A stretch of DNA of 64,000 bases from positions 248,001-312,000 of the forward strand of contig NW_026111760.1 of the NCBI RefSeq assembly GCF_024679095.1, given 5' to 3'. The notes beneath the pieces are model-generated. The model ran no database searches. It saw only the letters and a list, made by a program, of their open reading frames with translations, and had not been told where the DNA came from. The DNA comes from Eriocheir sinensis (lineage: Eukaryota > Arthropoda > Malacostraca > Decapoda > Varunidae). Positions 32,359 to 48,679 of this stretch are shown here, piece by piece. The translations under genes were made by a program, and so were the position numbers. Position 1 is the first letter of the stretch. Every line of letters begins with the position of its first letter.

Positions 32359-34880
32359 TGTATTTTCATACAAATACACATTCTTTTATTGATATTTTGT
32401 TTATTTATTTTGACACGAATCTACATTATTTAATGTCTATTTTGTATATATATTTTTATACGTATTTACAGCATCTCAAGTGCATTTTGTATATATATTT
32501 CTATAGAAATCTACGTTATTTTATGTGTATTCGTATATATATTTACATTGTCTTATGTGTATTTTGCATATTTAAAAAAAATAGTTACCTCATTGAATGT
32601 GCATTTTGTATATTACTTTTAATACAATATTGAATGTGTATTTTTGTATATATATTTTTTATAAAAATGTGCTTAATTTTATGGGTATTTTGTACCTTTA
32701 TTTTCATACAAATTTACGTTATTTTATTGATATTCTGTGTATTTATTTTGATACGATTTTACATTATTCTATGTGTATTTTTTATATATATTTTATACAA
32801 ATAAACGTTATTTTGTGTGTATTTGTTTTAATTTCTTACAAATTTACATTATTTTATGTGTATTTTGTACATGTATTTAAAGACAAATTTTACTAATTAT
32901 ATGTGTATTTTGAATACCTATTTTCATACAAATTGAAATTATTTTTGTTTATTTTTGTATATATTTTCATACAAATTCTCGTTATTTTATGTGTATTTTG
33001 TATATTTATTTTTCTACAAATATACGTTCTTTTATCTAAATTTTGTTTATTGAGTTTGATACGAGTTTACCTTATTTTGTATATCTATTTTCATACAAAT
33101 TTAATTACTTTTGTGTATTTTTGTATATAGTTTTATATGAATTTACGTTATTTTATGTGTATTTTGTATATTTATATTTATACAAATACACATTCTTTTA
33201 TTGGTATTTTGTTAATTTTTTTTTTGATACGAATTTACATTATTTTATGTGTATTTTGTATACATTTTTTTTATACGTATTTACTTCATTTTATGTTTAT
33301 ATTGTATATATATTTTTATAGAAATCTACGTTATTTTATTTTTAAAACAAATTTTTGCATATCTCTTTCAATACAAATTTACCTTATTGTATGTGTTTTT
33401 TATATATTTATTTTAATACAAATTTAATTTTTTTATGTGTATTTTGGTATACATATTTTTATAAATAAAAAAAATGCGTTATTTTATGGGTATTTTGCCT
33501 CTTTATTTTCATACAAATTTAAATTATTTTATTAATACTCTGTGTATTTATTTTGATACGATTTTACATTATTCTATTTGTGTTTTGTATATATTTTTTT
33601 ACACAAATTTACGTTATTTTAAGTGTATTTATTTATGTATTTTCATTCAAATTTACATTATTTTATGTGTATTTTGTATATGTATTTCAATACAAATTTA
33701 CCTAATTTTATGTGTATTTTATATATTTATTTTCATACAAATTTAAAATATTTTTGTGTATTTTTGTATATAGTTTGATACAAATTTAGGTTATTTTATG
33801 TGTATTTTGAATATCTATTTTCATACAAATACACATTCTTTTATTGATATTTTGATTATTTATTTTGACGCGAATTTATATTATTTAATGTGTATTTTGT
33901 ATATATATTTTTATACGTATTTACATCATTTCATGTGTATTTTTAATATATATTCCTATAGAAATCAACGTTATTTTATGTGTATTCGTATATATATTTT
34001 GAAACAAATTTACACTGTTTTATGTGAATTTTGCGTATTTTTTCAATACAAATTTACCTTATTGTATGTACATTTTGTATATTAATTTTAATACAAATTT
34101 AATTATTCTGTGTATTTTTGTATATGTAATTTTTTTTTAAATATGCTTTATTTTATGGGTATTTTGCATCTTTGTTTTCATACAAATTTAAATTATTTTA
34201 TTGATATTCTGTGTACTTATTTTGATACGGTTTTACATTATTCTATGTGTATTTTGTATATATATTTTATACAAATGTACGTTATTTTATGTGTATTTGT
34301 TTTCATTTCATTCAAATTTACATAATTTTATGTGTATTTTGTACATGTATTAAAATACAAATTTAACTAATTATATGTGTATTACAAATACACATTCTTT
34401 TATTGGTATTTTGTTTATTTATTTTGATACGAATTTATATTATTTTATGTGTATTTTGTATGCATTTTTTTATACGTATTTTTTATAGAAATCTACGTTA
34501 TTTTATGTGTATTCGTATATATATTTTGAAACAAATTTACATTGTTTTATATGTATTTTGCATATGTATTTCAATACAAATTTACCTTATTGTATGGGTG
34601 TTTTATATATTTATTTTAATACAAATTTAATTTTTTATGTGTATTTTGGTATATATATTTTTATAAATAAAAAAATGCGTTATTTTATCGGTATTTTGCC
34701 TCTTTATTTTCATACAAATTTACATTATTTTATTAATATTCTGTGTATTTATTTTGATACGATTTTACATTATTCTATTTGTGTTTTGTATATATTTTTT
34801 ATACAAATTTACGTTATTTTAAGTGTATTTGTTTATGTATTTTCATTCAAATTTACATTATATTATGTGTATTTTGTATA
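32359..34880 (+). repeat. 2.5 kb tandem duplication, copy 1
   Basis: Direct copy of the next 2.5 kb. Matched landmarks: 32,359 with 34,881, 32,630 with 35,160, 33,474 with 36,013 and 33,798 with 36,337 (steps 2,522-2,539). The length is close to 56 monomers. Confidence 0.88.
33692..33736 (+). repeat. Representative 45-bp monomer
   Basis: This is a typical monomer in forward orientation. It starts at ACAAATTTACC, passes through TTTTATGTGTATTTT and TATATATTTA, and ends at TTTTCAT, after which the next ACAAATTTA begins. The TATATA step in the second half is where (TA)n tracts arise elsewhere. The length is a multiple of three and the T-rich strand has no TAA, TAG or TGA in any frame of the consensus, while the A-rich strand has a stop in each frame. 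Confidence 0.9.
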
Positions 34881-37403
34881 TGTATTTTCATACAAATACA
34901 CATTCTTTTATTGATATTTTGTTCATTTATTTTGGCACGAATTTACTTTATTTATTGTCTATTTTGGATATATATTTTTATACGTATTTACAGCATCTCA
35001 AGTGCATTTTGTATATATATTTCAATAGAAATCTACGTTGTTTTATCTGTATTCGTATATATATTTACATTGTCTTATGTGTATTTTGCATATTTAAAAA
35101 AAATAATTACCTTATTGAATGTGCATTTTGTATATTACTTTTTAATACAAATTTAAATATTGAATGTGTATTTTTGTATATATATTTTTTATAAAAATAT
35201 GCTTAATTTTATGGGTATTTTGTACCTTTATTTTCATACAAATTTACGTTATTTTATTGATATTCTGTGTATTTATTTTGATACGATTTTACATTATTCT
35301 ATGTGTATTTTTTATATATATTTTATACAAATGTACGTTATTTTATGTGTATTTGTTTTAATTTCTTACAAATTTACATTATTTTATGTGTATTTTGTAC
35401 ATGTTTTTAAAGACAAATTTAACTAATTATATGTGTATTTTTGAATACCTATTTTCATACAAATTGAAATTATTTTTGTTTATTTTTGTATATATTTTCA
35501 TACAAATTCTCGTTATTTTATGTGTATTTTGTATATTTATTTTTCTACAAATATACGTTCTTTTATCTGAATTTTGTTTATTGAGTTTGATACGAGTTTA
35601 CCTTATTTTGTATATCTATTTTCATACAAATTTAATTACTTCTGTGTATTTTTGTATATAGTTTTATATAAATTTACGTTATTTTATGTGTATTTTGTAT
35701 ATTTGTATTTATACAAATACACATTCTTTTATTGGTATTTTTTTTTTATACGAATTTACATTATTTTATGTGTATTTTGTATTCATTTTTTTTATACGTA
35801 TTTACTTCATTTTATGTGTATATTGTATATATATTTTTATAGAAATCTACGTTATTTTATGTGTATTCGTATACATATTTTAAAACAAATTTTTGCATAT
35901 CTCTTTCAATACAAATTTACCTTATTGTATGTGTTTTTTTATATATTTATTTTAATACAAATTTAATTTTTTTATGTGTATTTTGGTATACATATTTTTA
36001 TAAATAAAAAAAATGCGTTATTTTATGGGTATTTTGCCTCTTTATTTTCATACAAATTTAAATTATTTTATTAATATTCTGTGTATTTATTTTGATACGA
36101 TTTTACATTATTCTATTTGTGTTTTGTATATATTTTTTTACACAAATTTACGTTATTTTAAGTGTATTTATTTATGTATTTTCATTCAAATTTACTTTAT
36201 TTTATGTGTATTTTGTATATGTATTTCAATACAAATTTACCTAATTTTATGTGTATTTTGTATATTTATTTTCATACAAATTTAAAATATTTTTGTGTAT
36301 TTTTGTATATAGTTTGATACAAATTTAGGTTATTTTATGTGTATTTTGAATATCTATTTTCATACAAATACACATTCTTTTATTGATATTTTGATTATTT
36401 ATTTTGACGCGAATTTATATTATTTAATGTGTATTTTGTATATATATTTTTATACGTATTTACGTCATTTCATGTGTATTTTTTATATATATTCCTATAG
36501 AAATCAACGTTATTTTATGTGTATTCTTATATATATTTTGAAACAAATTTACACTGTTTTATGTGAATTTTGCGTATTTTTTCAATACAAATTTACCTTA
36601 TTGTATGTACATTTTGTATATTAATTTTAATACAAATTTAATTATTCTATCTGTATTTTTGTATATGTAATTTTTGTTTCAAATATGCTTTATTTTATGG
36701 GTATTTTGCATCTTTGTTTTCATACAAATTTAAATTATTTTATTGATATTCTGTGTACTTATTTTGATACGGTTTTACATTATTCTATGTGTATTTTGTA
36801 TATATATTTTATACAAATGTACGTTATTTTATGTGTATTTGTTTTCATTTCATATAAATTTACATAATTTTATGTGTATTTTGTACATGTATTAAAATAC
36901 AAATTTAACTAATTATATGTGTATTACAAATACACATTCTTTTATTGGTATTTTGTTTATTTATTTATATTATTTTATGTGTATTTTGTATGCATTTTTT
37001 TATACGTATTTTTTTATAGAAATCTACGTTATTTTATGTGTATTCGTATATATATTTTGAAACAAATTTACATTGTTTTATATGTATTTTGCATATCTAT
37101 TTCAATACAAATTTACCTTATTGTATGGGGTTTTATATATTTATTTTATTACAAATTTATTTTTTTTATGTGTATTTTGGTATATATATTTTTATAAATA
37201 AAAAAAAAGCGTTATATTATCGGTATTTTGCCTCTTTATTTTCATACAAATTTACATTATTTTATTAATATTCTGTGTATTTATTTTGATACGATTTTAC
37301 ATTATTCTATATGTGTTTTGTATATATTTTTTTATACAAATTTACGTTATTTTGAGTGTATTTGTTTATGTATTTTCATTCAAATTTACATTATATTATG
37401 TAT
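34881..37403 (+). repeat. 2.5 kb tandem duplication, copy 2
   Basis: Repeats 32,359-34,880 in the same order. At its end (about 37,400) it continues with TATGTATTTCAATACAAATT, whereas copy 1 at 34,881 jumps to TGTATTTTCATACAAATACAC. That jump marks the crossover point of the duplication. Confidence 0.88.
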
Positions 37404-38218
37404 ATTTTGTATATGTATTTCAATACAAATTTACCTAATTTCATGTGTATTTTGTATATTTATTTTCATACAAATTTAAAATATTTTTGTGTATTTTTGT
37501 ATATAGTTTGATGCAAATTTAGGTTATTTTATGTGTATTTTGTATATCTATTTTCATACAAATACACTTTCTTTTATTGATATTTTGTTTATTTATTTTG
37601 ACGCGAATTTACATTATTTTGTATATATATTCCTATAGAAATCAACGTTATTTTATGTGTATTCGTATATATTTTCTGAAACAAATTTACACTGTTTTAT
37701 GTGTATTTTGCTTATTTTTTCAATACAAATTAACCTTATTGTATATGCATTTTGTATATTAATTTTAATACAAATTTAATTCTTCTATGTGTATTTTTGT
37801 ATATGTATTTTTTAAAAAAATATGCTTTATTTTATGGGTATTTTTCATCTTTATTTTCATACAAATTTAAATTATTTTATTGATATTCTGTGTACTTATT
37901 TTGATACGATTTTACATTATTCTATGTGTATTTAGTATATATATTTCATACAAATGTACGTTATTTTATGTGTATTTGTTTTCATTTCATACAAATTTAC
38001 ATAGTTTTACGTGTATTTTGTACATGTATTTAAATACAAATGTAACTAATTATATGTGTATTTTGTATATCGATTTTCATACAAATTGATATTATTTTTT
38101 TTTGTATATATTTTTATACAAATTTTCGTTATTTTATGTGTATTTTCGGTATTTATTTTCCTACAAATATACGTTTTATCGGAATTTTGTTTATTTATTT
38201 TGATACAAATTTTGATAC

Positions 38219-39192
38219 AAATACACATTAAATAACATGAATTTGTTTAAAATTTGTATGAAAATATATACTTATACACACAATAAAATAACAATTTTTT
38301 TATGAAAATGTATATACAAAATACACATAAAATAATTTAAATACGTAGAAAAATATATATACAAAAAACACATAAAATCGTGTAAATTTGTATGAAAATA
38401 TATAAACAAATACACATAAAATAATGTAAATTTGGATAAAATATATATACAAAATGAACATTAAATATTGTAAATATGTATCAAAAAAATATATACAAAA
38501 TACACATAGAGTAATGTTAAATCGTATCAAAATAAATAAAGAGAATATCAATAAAATAATGTAAATTTGTATGAAAATAAAGACGCAAAATATCCATATA
38601 ATAACGCATATTTGCATAAAAATATATATACAAAAATACATATAAAATAATTAAATTTGTATTAAAATAAATATACAACATGCACATACAATAAAGTAAA
38701 TTTGTATTGAAATAGATATGCAAAATACACATTAATAATGTAAATTTGTATCAAAACATATATACGAATACTCATAAAATAGAGTAAATTTCTATGAAAG
38801 TATACATACAAAATAGATATACAAAATACACATATAACTAGTTAAATTTGTATTTAAATACATGTACAAAAAACACATAAAATAATGTAGATTTGTATGA
38901 AATGAAAACAAATACATTTTATATAAAATATATATACAAAATACACATAGAATAATGTAAAATCATATCAAAATAAATACACAGAATATGAAAAAAATAA
39001 TGTAAATTTGTATGAAAATAAATATGCAAAATACCCATCAAATAAACCATATTTTTAAAAAAATACATATACAAAAATACATATAGATTAATCAAATTTG
39101 TATTAATATTAATATACAAAATGCACATACAATAAGGTAGATTTGTATTGAAAAAATATGCAAAATACACATCAAACTATGTAAATTTGTTT
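38219..39192 (-). repeat. Satellite block 19, reverse orientation
   Basis: Starts at GATACAAATTTTGATACAAA before TACACATTAAATAACATG. The order matches 46,400-47,120 and 56,160-56,890 directly and 21,400-22,100 inverted. The rare word AAAACAAATACATTTTATAT lies at about 38,906. Confidence 0.87.
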
Positions 39193-40056
<864 letters not shown>

Positions 40057-40242
40057 TACATAGAATAATGCAAAATCGTATCAAAATAAGTACACAGAAT
40101 ATCAATAAAATAATTTAAATTTTTAAGAAAATAAAGATGCAAAATACCCATAAGATAAAGCATATTTTTTTTTTAAATACATATACAAAAATAAAACAGT
40201 GTAAATTTGTTTCAAAATATACATACGAATACACATAAAATA
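40057..40242 (-). repeat. Satellite block 21, short reverse island
   Basis: About 185 bp of reverse monomers after J1, cut short at ACGTTTTTTATACAAATTTAG. It equals the first part of block 23. Confidence 0.86.
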
Positions 40243-41074
<832 letters not shown>

Positions 41075-41301
41075 TACATAGAATAATGTAAAATCGTATC
41101 AAAATAAGTACACAGAATATCAATGAAATAATTTAAATTTGTAAGAAAATAAAGATGCAAAATACCCATAAGATAAAGCATTTTTTTTTAAATACATAAA
41201 CAAAAATAAAACAGTGTAAATTTGTTTCAAAATATACATACGAATACACATAAAATAACGTAGATTTCTATAGAAATATATATACAAAATACACGTATAT
41301 A

Positions 41302-41423
<122 letters not shown>

Positions 41424-44018
41424 GTAATGTAAATTCGTGTCAAAATAAATAAACAAAATATCATGAAAAGAATGTATTTGTATGAAAATGAATAATAGAT
41501 AATAAATTTGTATGAAATATATATTGAAGATACACATTAAATAATGTAAATATGTATAAAAATATATATATACAAAAAACAAATAGAATAATGTAAAATT
41601 TTATCAAAATAAATACACCGAATATTAATAAAATAATGTAAATTTGTATGAAAATAAAGATGCAAAATTCCCATCAAATAGCGCATTTCTTATAAAAATA
41701 TATATACCAAAATACACATAAAATATTTAAATTTGTATTGAAATAAATATACAAAATGCACATACAATAAGGTAAACTTCTATTGAAAGAGATATGCAAA
41801 AATACATATAAAACAATGTAAATTTGTTTCAAAATATATATACGAATATACATAAAATAACGTAGATTTCTATAAAAATATATATACAAAATACATATAA
41901 AATTAGGTAAATACGTATAAAAAAATGTAAACAAAATACACATAAAATAATATAAATTCGAAACAAAATAAAAAAACAAAATATCAATAAAAGAATAAAC
42001 ATAAAATAATTCAAATTTGTAATGAAATATATGTACAAAATACACATAAAATAATGTAAATTTATATGAAAATATATATAGAAATACATATGAAATAATA
42101 TGAATTTGTATAAAATTATATATTCAAAATAAATATTGAATATTGTAAATGCGTATAAAAATATATATAAAAAGTACATATAAAATAATGTGAATTCGTA
42201 TCAATATAAATCAACAAAATACCAATAAAATAATATATATTTGAATGAAAATAGATTTACAAAATACACATAACATAACTAAAATTTGTATTGAAATATA
42301 TACAAAAATACATAGAAATAATTTGAGTTTGTATGAAAATAGATATTCAAAATACACATAAAACTAGGTAAATTTCTTTTGAAATATATATACAAAATAC
42401 CCAAATATATTGTAAATTTGTGTCAAAATATATAAACAAATACACATAAAATAACGTAAATTTGTATGAAAAATATATACAAAATACACATAGAATAATT
42501 TCAAATCGTATCAAAATGAATGAGCAGAATATCAATAAATTAACGTAAATTTGAATGAAAATAAAGATGCAAAATACCCATAAAATAAAGCATATTTTTA
42601 TAAAAATACATATACAAAAATACACATAGAATAATTAAATTTGTATTAAAATTAATATACAAAAGCGTATACATTAAGGAAAATTTATATTGAAAAAATA
42701 TGCAAAATACACATAAAAGTGTAAATTTGTTTAAAAATCTCTATACGAATACACATAATATAACGTAGATTTCTATAGAAATATATATACAAAATACACA
42801 TGAAATTATGTAAATACGTATAAAAATATATATACAAAATACACATTAAATAATTTAAATTCTCGTCAAAATAAATAAACAAAATATCAATAAAAGAATG
42901 TGTATTTGTATGAAAATAGATATACAAAATACTCATAAAATAACCTAAGTTAGTATCAAACTATATACAAAAATACACAAAAATAATTTAAATTTGTATG
43001 AAAATAAATATACAAAATACACATAAAATTAGGTAAATTTGTATTGAAATACATATACAAAATACACATAAAATAATGGAAGTTTGAATGAAAATATATA
43101 AACATATACACTTAAAATAACGTAAATTTGTATCAAATATATATACAAAATACTAATTAAATAATGTAAATATGTATAAAAAAATATATACAAAACACAA
43201 ATAGAATAATGTAAAATCGTGTCAAAATAAATACACAGAATATTAATAAAATAATGTAAATTTGTATGAAAATAAAGATGCAAAATAGCCATAAATTAAC
43301 GAATTTTTTATAAAAATATATATACCAAAATACACATAAAATATTAAAATTTGTATTAAAATAAATATAAAAAATGCACATACTGTAAGGTAAATTTGTA
43401 TTGAAATAGATATGCAAAATACATATAAAACAATGTAAATTTGTTTCAAAACATAAATACGAATACACATAAAATAACGTTGATTTCTATAAAGATATAT
43501 ACAAAATACACATAAAAAAGTAAATACGTATAAAAAAATGAATACAAAATACACATAAAAATCATATCAAAATAAATAAACAAAATACCAGTAAAAGAAA
43601 GTGTATTTGTATATATATAAATATACAAAATACACATAAAATATCGTAAATTTGTATAAAACTATATACAAAAATACACAGAAGTTATTAAATTTGTAAG
43701 AAAATATATATACAAAATACAGCTAAAATAAGCTAAATTTGAATTAAATGTACATACAAAATACATAAAATAATGTAAATCTGTATCAAAATATTTATAC
43801 AAATACATATAATAACGTAGATTTGTTTAAAAATATATAAACAAAATACACATTAAGTAATGTAAATACGTATAAAAAATATGTACATAATAAACATATA
43901 ATCATGTAATTCGTATCAAAATAAATAAACAAAATAGCAATAAAATAATGTAAATTTGTATGAGAAAACATATACAAATAACGCAAATTTCTAAAAAAAT
44001 ATATGTTCAAAAATGCAC

Positions 44019-44153
<135 letters not shown>

Positions 44154-47100
44154 AAACACACACTAAATAATGTAAATGCGTACATAAAATAACCTAAATT
44201 TGTATAAAACTATATACAAAAATACACAAAAATAATTTAAATTTGTTTGAAAAGAAATATACAAAATACACATAAAATTAGGTAAATTTGTATTGATATA
44301 CATATACAAAATACACATCAAATAATGTAAATTTGAATGAAAATATATAAACAAATACACTTATAATAACGTAAATTTGTATAAAATATATATGCAAGAT
44401 ACACATTAAATAATGTATGTGAATAAAAAAAATATATACAAAAAACAAATAGAATAATGTAAAATCGTATCAAAATAAATACACAGAATATCAATACAAT
44501 AATGTAAATTTGTATAAAAATATAGATGCAAAATTCATTAAATTAATCGCATTTTTTATAAAAATATTTATACCAAAATACACATAAAATATTTAAATTT
44601 GTATTGAAATAAATATACAAAATGCATATACAGTAAGGTAAATTTGTATTGAAAGAGATATTCAAAAATACATATAAAACAATGTAAATTTGTTTCGAAA
44701 TATATATACGAATACACATAAAATAAAGTAGATTTCTATAGAAATATATATATAAAATACATATGAAATTATGTATATACGTATAAAAATATATATACAA
44801 AATACATATCAAATAATGTAAATTCGTGCCAAAATAAATAAACAAAATATCATGAAAAGAATGTGTATTTGTATGAAAATAGATAATAGATAATAAATTT
44901 GAATAAAATATACATGCAAGATACACATTAAATAATGTATATATGTATAAAAAAGTATATACAAAAAAGAATTAGAATAATGTAAAATCGTATCAAAATA
45001 AATACACCGAATATTAATAAAATAATGTAAATTTGTATGAAAATAAAGTTGCAAAATTAACATAAAATTGCGCATTTCTTATAAAAATATATATACCAAA
45101 AAACACAAAATATTTAAATTTGTATTGAAATAAATATACAAAATGCACATACAATAAGGTAAATTTGTATTGAAAGAGATATGCAAACATACATATAAAA
45201 CAATGTAAATTTGTTTCAAAATATATATACGAATACAAATAAAAAAACGTAGATTTCTAGAAAAATATATATACAAAATACACATAAAATTAAGTAAATA
45301 CGAATAAAAAAATGTATACAAAATACACATAAAATAATGTAAATTTGAATTAAAATAAATAAACAAAATACCAATAAAAGAATGTGTATTTGGATAAATA
45401 TAAATATACAAAATACACATACAAAATAAACATAAAATAAGGTAGATTTGTAATAAAATATATGTACAAAATACACATAAAAAAATGTAAATTTATATGA
45501 AAATATATATACAAATACACATAAAATACCATGAATTTGTATAAAAATATATATTCAAAATATATATTAAATAATGTAAAAGCGTATAAAAATATATATA
45601 CAAAGTACATATAAAATGAAAATTAAGATGCAAAATACCTATAAAATAACGCATTTTTTATAAAATTATTGATACCAAAATACACATAAAATATTTGAAC
45701 TTGTATTAAAATAAATATACAAAATGCACATACAATAAGGTAAATTTGTATTGAAATAGATATGCAAGATACATATAAAATAATGTAAATTTTTTTCAAA
45801 ATATATATACGAATACACATAAAATAACGTAGATTTCTATAAAAATACATATTCAAAATACACATAAAATTAAGTAAATACGTATAAAAAATGTATACTA
45901 AATACACATAAAATAATGTAAATTCGTATAAATGTAAATAAACAATATACCAATAAAAGAATGTGTATTTGTATAAATATAAATATATAAAATGCACATA
46001 AAATAACGTAAATTTATATAAAACTATATACATAAAATAACGCAAATTTCTATAAAAATATATTTACAAAAATGACCATTAAATAAATTTGCATAAAAAT
46101 ATATATACAAAACACACATTAGATAATGTAAATGAGTATAAAAATATGAATACAAAATACCTATGAAATAATCTAAAATCGTATCGAAATAAATTAAGAA
46201 ATACCAATAAAATAATGTAATTTTGGATGAAAATATATATAGAAAATACACATAAAATAACCTAAATACAAATACAAATATACACATAAAATAATTTAAA
46301 ATTGATTGAAATAAATATACAAAATAAACATAAAATAAGGTAAATTTGTAATGAAATATATGAAAAAATACACATAAAATAATATAAATTTGTATGAAAA
46401 TATATATACAAATACACATTAAATAACATGAATTTGTATAAAATTTGTATCAAAATATATACTTATACACACAATAAAATAACGTAATTTTTATGAAAAT
46501 GTATATACAAAATACACATAAAATAATTTAAATACGTAGAAAAATATATATACAAAAAACACATAAAATAATGTAAATATGTATGAAAATATATAAACAA
46601 ATACACATAAAATAATGTAAATTTGGATAAAATATATATACAAAATGAACATTAAATAATGTAAATATGTATAAAAAATATATATACAAAAAACACAGAA
46701 TAATGTTAAATCGTATCAAAACAAATAAAGAGAATATCAATAAAATAATGTAAATTTGTATGAAAATAAAGATGCAAAATATCCATATAATAACGCATAT
46801 TTGCATAAAAATATATATACAAAAATACATATAAAATAATTAAATTTGTATTAAAGTAAATATACAAAATGCACGTACAATAAAGTAAATTTGTATTGAA
46901 ATAGATATGCAAAATACACATTAATAATGTAAATTTGTATCAAAATATATATACGAATACTCATAAAATAGAGTAAATTTCTATGAAAATATATATACAA
47001 AATAGATATAAAAAATACACATATAACTACCTAAATTTGTATTTAAATACATGAACAAAAAACACATAAAATAATGTAGATTTGTATGAAATGAAAACAA

Positions 47101-48070
47101 ATACATTTTATATAAAATATATATACAAAATTCACATAGAATAATGTAAAATCATATCAAAATAAATACACAGAATATCAATAAAATAATGTAAATTTGT
47201 ATGAAAATAAAGATGCAAAATACCCATAAAATAAAGCGTATAAAAATATATATACAAAATACACATTAAATAATGTTAATTCGTGTCAAAATAAATAAAC
47301 AAAATATCATGAAAAGAATGTGTATTTGTATGAAAATAGATATACAAAATATACATAAAATAACCTAAATTTGTATAAAACTATAAACAAAAAAACACAA
47401 AAATAATTTAAGCTTGTTTGAACATAAATATACAAAAAACATATAAAATTAGGTAAATTTGTATTGAAATACATATACAAAATACACATAAAATAATGTA
47501 AATTTGAATTAAAATATATAAACATATTGACTTAAAATAACGTAAATTTGTATCAAATATATATACAAAAAACATTTTAAATAATGTAAATATGTATAAG
47601 AAAATATATACAAAACACAAATAAAATAATGAAAAATCGTATCAAAATAAATACAGAAAATATTAATAAAATAATGTAAATTTGTATGAAAATTAAGATG
47701 CAAAATACCCATAAAATAACGCATTTTTTATAAATATATATATACGAAAAAACATAAAATATTTGATTTTGTATTAAAATAAATAGATATAAAAAATACA
47801 CATAAAATAAGCTAAATTTGAATTGAAATATATATACAAAATACATAAAATAATGTAAATTTGTATCAAAATACTTATACAAATACACATATAATAACGT
47901 AAATTTGTATAAAAATATGTAAACAAAATACACATTAAATAATGTAAATACGTATAAAAAAAATGTACAAAATACACAAATAACCATGTAATTCGTATCA
48001 AAATAAATAGACAAAATACCAATAAAATAATGTAAATTTCTATGAGAAAACATATACAAAATACACATAA

Positions 48071-48125
48071 ATAACGCAAATATCGATAAAAATATATATA
48101 ATATAATATATTTTTATACATATTT
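48071..48125. other. Inversion junction J4, copy 2 (inverted)
   Basis: ACGCAAATATCGATAAAAAT meets ATTTTTATACATATTTAAAA. This is the reverse complement of 20,151-20,205; paired positions add up to about 68,276. Confidence 0.9.
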
Positions 48126-48679
48126 AAAATATTTAATGTATATTTTGTATATATATTTTATCCAAATTTACGTTATTTTATATGTATTTGTTTATATATT
48201 TTCACACAAATTTACATTATTTTATGTCAGTTTTGTATATATATTTCAATACAAATTTGCCTAATTTTATGTGTATTTTGCATATCTATTTTCAAAGAAA
48301 TTTAAATTATTTTTGTGTATTTTTGTATATATTTTTATACAAATTTTTGTTATTTTATTTGTTTTTTGTATATATATTTTCCTACAAATATACATTCTTT
48401 TATTGGAATTTTGTGAATTTAATTTTTTTACGAATTTACATTATTTTATGTGTATTTTGTATATATATTTTTCTACTTATTTAAATTATTTTATGTGTAT
48501 TTTATAAAAAATTTACGTTATTTTATTGTGTGTATTCGTACATATTTTGAAACAAATTTTATACAAATTCATGTTATTTTATTTGTATTTGTATATATAT
48601 TTTCATACAAATTGATATTATTTTATGTGTATTCTTACATATATTTTATTACAAATTTACCTTATTTTATGTTTATTTA
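48109..48679 (+). repeat. Satellite block 24, forward orientation
   Basis: Mirrors 19,595-20,165. It also resembles 3,900-4,220, with CCTACAAATATACATTC at about 48,383. The block ends at TTATGTTTATTTAAAAAAATA. Confidence 0.88.

Larger units (their letters stand above)
31620..38218 (+). repeat. Satellite block 18, forward orientation
   Basis: 6.6 kb of forward monomers with no long (TA)n tract, dominated by a 2.5 kb tandem duplication. It carries a family-specific spacer ATTTTTATAAATAAAAAAAAT (about 33,457, 34,658, 35,994 and 37,188) that is rare outside 54,130, 59,905 and, inverted, 10,920, 27,230 and 61,725. Confidence 0.9.

Noticed and set aside
31620..38218. Repeat protein or multi-pass membrane protein suggested by hydrophobic 15-residue repeats
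   Set aside because: The hydrophobicity follows from T-rich codons. The same DNA on the other strand and in other frames is equally well explained as satellite.
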